Positions 43,575 through 52,400 of a DNA stretch of 64,000 nt are shown piece after piece. The stretch is from Lunularia cruciata (taxonomy: Eukaryota > Streptophyta > Marchantiopsida > Lunulariales > Lunulariaceae): NCBI GenBank assembly GCA_948567375.1, contig OX419759.1, forward strand, positions 49,690,593 to 49,754,592, written 5' to 3'. The position numbers and the translations under genes are program-made. Each line of letters starts with the position of its first letter. The stretch's first letter is position 1. Under the pieces are notes generated by a model that worked only from the letters and a program-made list of their open reading frames with translations, was not told where the DNA came from and did no database searches.

Positions 43575-45080
43575 ATTACAATGGTATCAAAGCAAGTGTT
43601 TTAGTCCAAGAGAGTGGATCACCCCTCTTGGAAGAACATGAACTACTAAAACTAAGTAATTTGAGGTGGAGAACATAGAGTAATTGCTAGACTTAGGAAG
43701 GACTTTAGAGAGCGGATGGGATGGATGCACCGGAAGGACAATTTCCCAAACCTAGTTTTCTATTCTTGGATCCATTCCACATCAAGGTTATGTACATCCA
43801 GCGTGAGCAAATGAGAGTATCGCTAGTTTCTCACTTTGGAGTAGAATTCATGGGCAAGGTGATGAACTCACCAAACTCGGTGATTCTACTTGTGGTGGTA
43901 TATGACAGAGAGTGGGATTTGACAATCTACATTCTATTATGATGTTATGGATGTGAATGTCCCAAATGCTCTCCCGTTCAACACCCAAATAGAAAGTAGT
44001 TATGTTGTGAGACTGAAAGTGATGTTTAGAGATATTGTGGTAAGGAATTTTGGTGACAAGTATTATCAATGAGAGATAGCTTCAAAGGTCCCAATGGTAG
44101 TTCCGATAGTTTGTGCGCCTTTTAGAGTGATCATATTGACTCTATATTGAAGTAAACATTAGCAATTGAGTGTTGCAAGAGCCATGGATCTGCAATTGCA
44201 AGAGCTAGTGCAAGGAATGCAAGGAATGTTGAATGAATTTTGAGAGATTAAGATGACCATGGAGACATCACAAAGTCAAGTGCAGATCCTTAGGAATGAT
44301 CAAGCAATGCAAGAAGAAGAGACGTCTCAAAACCCAATACCTGCAAATGAAGTACTTGGAGAGGAACTCGTGCATACAAACCCTATCAACAATAAAGCCA
44401 TGTTGCTACTCCGGATGAAGATGACCTACAACATTGAGCCTTACAAGGGGCAATGTACAATGGGAGTAGTGGAAAATTGGATCTTGTGAATGAAATGATA
44501 TTTTTGATTGTTCTCAATAGAGATCACGAAGCATGCTATAGGCGTGTTTGCATGTGGGTACTTGACCAATAAAGTCCTCACATAGTACGATGCTTGGGAA
44601 TTATCCATATTGGGAGAGAGAAGGGAGGTCACGTGGACAGTAATGCAAGAAGGATTGCTAAAGAATTTCCAATCGGTGGATTCCGTGCAGATGGTCCGAA
44701 TCCGACTATGGGATTGAGACAAAAGAACAATGTACAAAAGAATGTGGAGGTATTTCTGGATCTACAAGTTGCAATAACTGACATGAGTCCAACAGAGGCT
44801 CTCAATAGTTTCAAATGAGGGTTGAAGGAGTGGATTTGCTAATAATTCATGGTGCAAAATCCATGCATGGTATTTGAAGCCATTGCTTGTGCGTAGAGAA
44901 TAGTAGGAGCATTGGGTGGAGGTGAAGAAGTAGTTCCACCTCAACATTATCAGGCAAAAATGCCACACATGGGTGGACCAGTACCAATGGAATTGGGCAA
45001 CCTTTGATTTGAGATCGAGGAGCATGACCGTTTCAAGAAGAGCGTGGACGGTGTCGTCGGGAAAATAGCCCACGTGTACT
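43575..45080 (+). pseudogene. Family C gypsy leader and gag (broken)
   Basis: The initiator-Met-like primer site TGGTATCAAAGC (about 43577) starts the internal part. A short conserved module follows (REQMRVSLVSHFGVEF, then VVYDREWDL, about 43805-43925). Then comes a typical Ty3/gypsy capsid region: YKGQCTMGVVENWIL (about 44440-44487), VFACGYLTNKVLT (about 44548-44586), ITDMSPTEALNSFK (about 44776-44816) and VPMELGN near 44990, a wording often found just before gag zinc knuckles. Broken several times. The rest of this element may lie beyond later insertions. Confidence 0.65.
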
Positions 45081-45089
45081 CTTGAGGCT

Positions 45090-46330
45090 TTTGGTGTGAT
45101 AAATTTTCTTTTCTCTTTTATTAGTTGTAAGGAACAATGATTTATGATAATATGTCTTGGGTGTGGTTTTGCTATCTTGTTTTGGGAGAAAGTGAGGAGA
45201 CAGAAAAGGGTTGAGGGTTTTCAGAAAATGCCAAAAGATTTTGAGATGGAAGTTCGCAAAAGATTTTGAGAGTGAAGTTTGCAGAGGATTTCGAGAGAAG
45301 TAGCCAAGATTTTTGGAAGAAGAAAGGAGTAGGGTTTTTTTGGACAGGAGAAAGGTTGGACATAAAGTTTTTGAGTTGTACAGGAAGAAGGTGGGACAGA
45401 AAGTTTCGAGTTGGACAGGAGGAAGGGGACAAAAAAAAATTTTGAGTTGGACAGGAGGGGTTTTGGGCAGGAGGAGAAATTCTCAAGAAGATGGAAGGTT
45501 GGACAGAGGAACATACACAGGAGAAATTTTTGAGTTGGACAGGAAGGGCTTGAGAGTGCAAGGGAGAGAAAGGTTTCTTCTTGAAGGAATGAACAAATGT
45601 GCAGGAGAGGAAGTGCTTGGACAGAAGGGCAATTTTTGCAGGTAATGTTAGGGCTTGAGAGTGCAGGGGAGAGAAAGGTTTCTTCTTGAAGGAATGAACA
45701 AATGTGCAGGAGAGGAAGTGCTTGGACAGAAGGGCAATTTTCGCAGGACAAGAAGGGCTTGAGAGTGCAAGGGAGAGAGAGGTTTCTTCTTGAAGGAATG
45801 AACAAATGTGCAGGAGAGGAAGTGCTTGGACAGAAGGGCAATTTTTGCAGGACAAGAAGGGCTTGAGAGTGCAGGGGAGAGAGAGGTTTCTTCTTGAAGG
45901 AATGAACAAATGTGCAGGAGAGGAAGTGCTTGGACAGAAGGGCAAATTTTCGCAGGTAATGTTAGGGCTTGAGAGTGCAGGGGAGAGAAAGGTTTCTTCT
46001 TGAAGGAATGAACAAATGTGCAGGAGAGGAAGTGCTTGGACAGAAGGGCAATTTTCGCAGGTCTGAAGGGCAGGCTGCAAGAGTAGCAAAAGAAACTCTC
46101 ACGAAGGTGAGAACAGGATTGAGGAAGAGAGATTTCAGTGTGAAAATGTTGATAGAGTGTTGAGGGACAGAATTGGAGAGGAATTTTCGCAAGTCTGAAG
46201 GGGATTTGCTGCAGAAGTTGCCAAAGGATAATCTCCCGAAGGTGAGGATAGGAGTGAAGAAGAAAGATATATATTTTTTTGGGAAGATGTTGTGAAGAGT
46301 GACTGAACAGGCAGTGATAGGAGCTAGTCA
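45090..46330 (+). repeat. Tandem arrays: five units of about 105 bp and a 120-bp pair
   Basis: Units starting GCTTGAGAGTGCA at 45548, 45653, 45757, 45861 and 45967 have periods 104-106 bp and are nearly identical, so the array (to about 46068) is recent. Each holds GGTTTCTTCTTGAAGGAATG and GCTTGGACAGAAGGGCAA. Upstream (45340-45540) shorter GAGTTGGACAGGA repeats occur; downstream a unit of about 120 bp (GTCTGAAGGG...CCGAAGGTGAG) appears twice (about 46058 and 46190). Long open frames on the minus strand arise because the period is near a multiple of three. Confidence 0.85.
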
Positions 46331-46339
46331 GGAAGAAAA

Positions 46340-46800
46340 GGAGGAGAATTTCAAGGTGGCTGAGCTCATCTGGAACAAAGGCAAGAAAGATTTGAAGTTG
46401 GTTGGCCTGTCTGAATGGAGTGAATCTGATATGCAAAACAGGGCATAGGAGAATGAAGAGGTTCGGAGGGTGAATTGCCTTGCCTGCTGTCGGACAGAAT
46501 ATATGTGAACTGCCGGCTGAGTTGATGATCAGTTGCAACCTTAGGGCAGGCATTGTCTTGACTAGAACTATTTGACTTATCCAACCTTGTGAACGTTGTT
46601 GTTGAAACTCATGTGAATGATGAATCTTGGAAGCGGATTGTGTTATGAATTGTGACTAGAGTTGAGGAAAACTCCATTCTAGGAACTCTCAGTCCGGTCC
46701 ATGTGAATAGCCTAAGTAAATGATCTGGATGCCTGGGTTTATGTTTGGTTAGATCACTAAGTTGTTGTTTCTTTTATTTTATTAAAGGGCCACCTGACCT
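46340..46800. other. No feature recognised
   Basis: Between the tandem arrays and the next gag-like fragment. Short frames only; no motif recognised. Confidence 0.3.
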
Positions 46801-47207
46801 AGGTCTATGAATTGTCAGATCCCGAACCTTAGCTTGAACCTGACGTGAAAATAGAATATGAGACCAGGCAGAGGTAGAAACCATAACACCAGACTAGCAT
46901 GACAAGATTAATTTTATGAAAGTCAAGGATAAAACAAAACCTTCAGGGAGAGCCAACCTTAGGGAAACTGAAACAACAGGTTCATATAAAGACAAATTCC
47001 CGACAAACCAGGAGTAGGGAAGGAATGTCAGTCTATGGGAAAGACCCAAAAGAAGGACAGTAGGGAAAACTAAACACAAGCAGCCATGTGCTTGGTGCAC
47101 TCTCGAGACCAAACGTTCCCCACAACAACGGGTAGAAGAACAAAGAGATGGAGTCCCACAAGGAGAAGAAACTTGAGGAGAACAATGCCATTGTTACAAT
47201 TGTGGCC
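46800..47207 (+). pseudogene. Gag remnant interrupted by the whole family A element
   Basis: The last bases before the A element, and the first after it, belong to the nucleocapsid part of an older gypsy element, judging by Cys/His spacing on the two sides. The A element therefore landed within a zinc-knuckle region. Upstream of about 46930 the assignment is weak. Confidence 0.45.
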
Positions 47208-47886
47208 TGTAACACCCATTTGTGCATGTGTGTGGTATTGTGATATTTAGCTTGGTATTACAAGTACTTAAGAGATATTATTTATATAGAGATAAAGGAT
47301 GGTTCTATATTAGTCATGGTTAGCTAAAGTTAGTCATAGCTAAGATAGATGGGACCTTACTTTAGAGGAAGTAGAAAAGATGAGCACCACTATTTTGGAT
47401 TTTAGTGTGTTGACTTGGTATTATTCCTAGGTGTTTGGCTTTGGGGAAAGAGTTGAGAACTCTTGGGCCCGCAAGCCTTTTTGTTTTGGATTCTTCTTTA
47501 GTCCAAGGATAGCCCATGTGAAGGAATCCTTGCTTTAGTGGTTGGGTCAAGATAAGGGGAATATGCCCATGTGAATGGATATTCCTTTCTACTTTTTGAC
47601 TTTACTTGACTTTTAGTCTAGTAACTTGAGTTACTACGGTAATTAGTAACTTTGGTACGTAACTATTTCACAAGTATATAAACAAGGGGTGAGGAGGTAC
47701 TCATCATCCTTTCATTTGCAACTATCTCTCTCTCATTGAGTTCTCTAGTGAGCAATGTCTTGAGTCTTGGAGTGTTAGCCTTGGAGGAGTATGATGGAGT
47801 TGGGGTTCCTTGCCTTCTTAGTCCATGGTGCGCTACCATAATAGCCATCAGAGGTTCATCCTGAGTGAGAGACAGGCCGGCTCACA
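47208..47886 (+). repeat. 5' LTR of the whole family A element
   Basis: 679 bp, TGTAACACCC to GGCTCACA. Same length as the 3' LTR, with two mismatches. Short antisense open frames of 61-62 codons recur in every copy of this LTR and are not genes. Confidence 0.95.
47675..47682 (+). promoter_or_regulatory. TATA box of family A LTR
   Basis: TATATAAA lies about 467 bp into the LTR, and the same box recurs at the matching place in the other LTR copies. Transcription would be expected to start about 30 bp downstream, near the TCATCATCCTTTC stretch, so the R-U5 part would be about 180 bp. The start site itself is inference. Confidence 0.65.
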
Positions 47887-47890
47887 TTTT

Positions 47891-47908
47891 TGGTTCCGTT
47901 GTCGGGAC
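47891..47908 (+). promoter_or_regulatory. Primer-binding site, tRNA-Asp-like
   Basis: TGGTTCCGTTGTCGGGAC lies 4 bp after the LTR and matches the complement of the plant tRNA-Asp 3' end (TGGCGCCGTTGCCGGGG) at most positions. Corresponding sites are at 59840 and 63056 in other copies. Athila-type elements are known to use tRNA-Asp. Confidence 0.7.
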
Positions 47909-47927
47909 CTCTCTAGAAGGCAAGATA

Positions 47928-48098
47928 ATGTTCCGCGTCCAATTCTACATTAGGCAGAAGGAGGCTATGAGAACTCACTTGGAGAGAACATTAGGAGAGG
48001 AGAGAGCTGAACTTATGTTAGAGAACCAAGATCTATTTGTATACCCTGTAGTTCATTATGATGTCTTTGAGGTGATTTTGTACATCTTGTACACATGA
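47928..48098 (+). CDS. Small conserved leader ORF (56 aa), unknown function
   Basis: It begins 19 bp after the primer site with MFRVQFYIRQKEAM and ends ...FEVILYILYT. The same frame is kept in the copy at 63093-63263 and, more decayed, near 59876. Related wording appears after the primer sites of family C copies (REQMRVSLVSHFG near 43805; TSHFGQDF near 56605), so this is an old shared module. The predicted peptide is charged at the N-terminal half and hydrophobic at the end (VILYILY). It could be a true N-terminal protein, a regulatory upstream ORF, or a relic of an earlier gag start. No function is known to me. Confidence 0.4.
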   Translation: MFRVQFYIRQKEAMRTHLERTLGEERAELMLENQDLFVYPVVHYDVFEVILYILYT

Positions 48099-48746
48099 GA
48101 GGAATTGGAGAGATTGTGTGAGGTGGATTGCAGATTTTGGGGATTAAGGTGATTTTGGGCAAAATCTCAAGTTTGAGATCTGGACTTGAGATTTCTACAC
48201 ATGATAGCTTGGGTTATCTTTCAGTTATCACACTTGAAATTATTGAGAGAGCTTCTATGCGCACTGGGCTAGAATTTTTGAAAGTTGATAGGGTAAAGTG
48301 CTCCCGCAACTGCATGCTCTCTGGAAAATTGTACAGAGTCTGCCATTTCTTCAATTTTTAGTGAATTGTCCTGAAAATTTCCAAGAAAATTCAGTGCATT
48401 GTATCCTACCTGGTACCTAAAAAATTAGAGAGAGATCATTTTTGCGCAGTGCGTTATGAGCTTTTGAAGTGAGGGGGGTGGTTTTCAGACCAAATCTGAA
48501 ATATGGGTGCTGAATAGAAAGCTGTCTAGGCCAAATGGCTTCATGAAAAGATCTTAAATTTTGCAGGGAGGGACGCCCTAGAGTTGTGATCAAGTGTGGA
48601 AAATTTCAGAGGACTGTGACATATTCGTTGGGAGATTTGAGTGACATTGTGAGGAAGGGTCAATTCTGCAGAGTGGAGATCTCATGCATGAGAAGTTTGA
48701 GATCAACAAAAAGCATGTTTGAGTGTTTAGATTCATCTTTGGGAAC

Positions 48747-49220
48747 ATGGAGGGTCATCAAGAGTGGAAATTGAGATTATGCAAGGTTCCCCAAGGATTT
48801 GAGGTGATTGTAGGGGTGGATTTGAGGAAAAGAGAGTTTACAATAGAATTTGAAGAGAGTGTTGAGAGGATCCAAAAACCTACACCACTTGGAGGAAAGA
48901 GTGAGTCTAAGTGCTTTCTATGTGGAGAGAAGGGACATAAGGCAAGTTCATGTCCATTAACCTTTGAGAGCAAGAGATTGAGGGAAAGGAGAGGCTTACT
49001 TGACTTGGGTTTGCATGTTGGACCTTCTTCACCAAGATTGGGAGGGAGAAGATCTAAGACCAAGGAGTTGTGTGAGGTTTGTGGAGTTGAAGGACTTCCA
49101 AAAGGACATGAGTGTAGTGGAGTAAAAGCACTTTTGGAAACTTTGGTGAAGGATCTTGGAGAGAGTCTTAGTACAGCTACAGAAATACTACCACCTTCAT
49201 CAGCTAGTTCTCAAGATTAG
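48747..49220 (+). CDS. Extra ORF before gag with zinc knuckle (157 aa)
   Basis: The start MEGHQEWKLRLCK is chosen because it is conserved in the other A copies (MAGHQEWKLRLCK near 60691), while the upstream frame is not. The protein has an acidic N-terminal half, a CCHC knuckle CFLCGEKGHKASSC (residues 56-69), an Arg-rich stretch, a second Cys cluster CEVCGVEGLPKGHEC (109-123) and an acidic tail. It likely binds nucleic acid. An extra ORF ahead of gag is known in Ogre and some other Tat-group elements, but I cannot say that this one is homologous. It lies 235 bp before the gag-pol start, separated by a purine-rich AG tract (49393-49450). Diverged copies at 57580-57939 and 60691-61167 suggest past selection for the protein. 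Confidence 0.7.
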   Translation: MEGHQEWKLRLCKVPQGFEVIVGVDLRKREFTIEFEESVERIQKPTPLGGKSESKCFLCGEKGHKASSCPLTFESKRLRERRGLLDLGLHVGPSSPRLGGRRSKTKELCEVCGVEGLPKGHECSGVKALLETLVKDLGESLSTATEILPPSSASSQD

Positions 49221-49455
49221 TGATGGAGATAATCTTTCAACTTATGGATAAATTATCCATGAGAGTTAGATTAATATGCACTCTAGGATTTGATGTTGCT
49301 ATAGAAATCTTGGAGCAACCTGAACCTTTTGTGTTCCCAAGAGTGGATTATTCTCAGATGGTGTTAGTCATGTATATACTCTATTAGTAATAGAGTGAGA
49401 GAAAAGAAAAGAGAAAAAAAAAATTAAGAGAAAAGAAAGATAGTGAGGGGTTAAG

Positions 49456-52400
49456 ATGGGGAAACTTCCGGTTTTCTTTGGCAAGGATGGAGAAGATGTG
49501 GAGGCCTTTGTGAGAGACTTCAAGAGAGCTTGCATAGGAAACAATGAGAGGAGGAAGAATGAGTGGGCCTCATTATTACCAGATTTCTTTGAGGATGCAG
49601 CACTTACATGGTATGAGTCAGAATACCAAAAGAGAGAGAGGAGAGAGGGGGAAGAGGAGTCTTGGGAGACTTTGACTTCAGCACTCATTGAGAACTTTCT
49701 TCCTGATGAGAGTTATGAGAGATTGATGAGTGAGGTTACATTTCTCAAGCAAGGAGATGGAGAGATAGTGAGGGTCTATGTGGAAAGAGTGGAAAAGTTG
49801 GAGTCCAGATTTCGCATAGTGTTGAGGAAGGGTGGGGATGATGTGGAGACTACAATGATTGGCATAGGGGCCATGCTCACCAAGAATTTTGTGGGAGGAT
49901 TGAGACCACAAATTAGAAGCAAGGTGAGATATGAGAAACCTTCTTCCAAGGTTGAAGCTATCAAGATCGCAATTCGTATGGAGGAGAGTTTGGAAGGGGA
50001 TGAGAGTGATTTGGTGGTGAAGGAGGTTATGCATCCTCCTCAAGGCTACAAGTATGGTGGAACTTCTGATACTTTGGTGACAAGGGTTGCACCACAAGTA
50101 GTAGTTGCTCCAGTTCTTGCACCTCCACCAAAAGATCCACTCCAAACCATCACAGAACAACTTGCGGATCTCAAGATCAATGTGGTGCAACTATGGGAGA
50201 AGAGAGAGGTGGATCAGAATGTAGGGAGAGGACCTAGGAGTTATGGAAACTATCCATATAGAGGAGGCCAACCAGCCAACAATTTCAATGATAGAAATTG
50301 TTTTGGTTGTGGAGGAAGAGGCCATATCCAAAGGAATTGCCCAAATTCCACTTACCATGGAGGAAGGGGTTATGAGGGAGCCAATAGAGGGAAAGAGGGA
50401 GGTAGTGAAACCCAAGTGGCTCCTAATCCCAACAAAGGTAAGGGGATAGCATCCATAGATGTGGTTGAGAGCAAGTATGAGAAGGGAGAGTGCTCAAACT
50501 CCAAGGGTCTTAATTTGGAGTTTTTGGCACAAGAGAAGAAGAGAGCTTGTTTTGCAGAGGATGTTCACTCTTCTCAAGGATTTACTTCAAGCAAGGATAC
50601 TCCTATGTCTACTAGGAGCACTCGCACCTCAACACCATCAACAACAAAGACTCCAAGGAAGAAGTTGGGGATGGAGGACTTCTTGATCTCAAAGCAACAA
50701 TGGAACTACAATGTGTTGGAGGATGTTGGTAGTCACAAGGCTAACATCACAGTGGGCCAATTAATTGCTTTGAACCCTACCTTGAGAAAGGAGCTTAGAG
50801 GTGGTTTGAGTTCTACAAGGAGCAAAAAGAAGAAGAAGGCAAAAGTTCCAGTATCAATGGGGGTGGTGGATGCCAAGCCAGCACCATGGGAGGCTTGTGA
50901 ATATGCCTCCAAGATTGATGTGAGAGTGAATGGTCACAACATCAAGGATGCATTGGTTGATGGAGGATCAGCAGTGAATGCCATGTCAGAAAGGTTGATG
51001 AAGAAGTTGGGTATGATACCCTCAAGAGCTTCAACATTTGTGGTGAGCATGGCAAACAAGCAACAAGTTCGACCAGTAGGGGTGATGGATAAGGTGGTAG
51101 TTTCAGTTATGGGAGTTCAAAATCTCATGACTTTCCAAGTCTTGAAGGATTCAAGCTATGACTTACTTCTTGGGAGGCCATGGTTGAGAGCAGCACGCAC
51201 AACTGATCGATGGCACAAAGGGTACTTGAGGATTGGGCCATCAAACCATAGAGTCACTGTTCCTGTGACTAACACCACCAACACTTCACATTCAGATACC
51301 CTATCTTCTAATTATTGGGAATCAGATTCTGAAGAAGGAGCTTCAGGTGTGGACACAAGCATGGAAGAGGAGACTTCCACGGAGGAAGATGAATCTGAAT
51401 CTGATTCAGATGTGTATCCCTTGTGTGCTATGGATTTTGCACCTAAGCCAGAGGTTTTGAAGGACCCAGATAAATCACCATTGACACTTGAGGAGGTAGA
51501 GAGAAGGTTATCTACCCTCAAGTATGGCCCAAATGTTACCAAGGAGGAGAAGGTGAGATTTGAGGAGATTTTCCGCAAGTTCATCCATGTGTTTGCTTTT
51601 AGTTACAAGGATTTGAAGGAAGTCACCTTGGAGGAGCACAAGATAGAGGTGGAGTCACATGCAAGACCAATCCGCCAAAAGCAATGTCGCATTAGCCCAC
51701 CAATATCTTTGGTTGTGAAGGAGGAGATTGATAAGCTCAAGGAGGCTGGATTTATCTTTGAGGTGGAGAATTCAGAATGGGTGTCTCCAATTGTCATTGT
51801 GAAGAAAAAGAATGGCAAGCTTCGGGTATGTGTGGATTACAAGAAGCTTAATGCTGTTACCAAGAAGGACTACTACCCATTGCCATTCATTGATGAGATC
51901 TTGGAGGAGGTTGCAGGTCATGAGAGGTACAGTTTTGGAGATGGTTATAGTGGATATAACCAAATAAAGATTGCACCAGAGCATCAACAACTCACCACAT
52001 TCACCACACCTTGGGGAACTTACGCTTTCAAGGTCATGCCTTTTGGGCTTTGCAATGCTCCAGCCACATTCCAACGGTTCATGAACAAGGTATTTGAACC
52101 TTTCATTGGGAAATTTGTGAGAGATTTCATTGATGACTTTTGTGTCTATGGGAGCAAGGAGGAGCACTTTGAGCACCTAATCAAAGTCTTGCAACGCTTG
52201 GATGAGGCAAATGCATCACTCAACCCAGAGAAGTGCATTTTTGGATGTGAAGAAGGTCTACTTTTGGGGCACATCATCTCCAAGGATGGAATAGCAGTTG
52301 ATCCTCAGAAGGTGAAGAAAATCTCAAACCTTCCATTCCCTTCAAGCTTGACAAAGTTACGCCAATTCTTGGGAATGGTTGGGTACTATAGGAGGTTCAT

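Noticed and set aside
45172-46553. Open frames of about 300 codons on the minus strand
   Set aside because: They are made of tandem repeat units whose period is close to a multiple of three; no domain, start context or conservation supports a protein.
47362-47848. Recurrent 61-62 codon antisense frames in every family A LTR
   Set aside because: They recur only because the LTR recurs; length and wording drift with the LTR and no motif is present.
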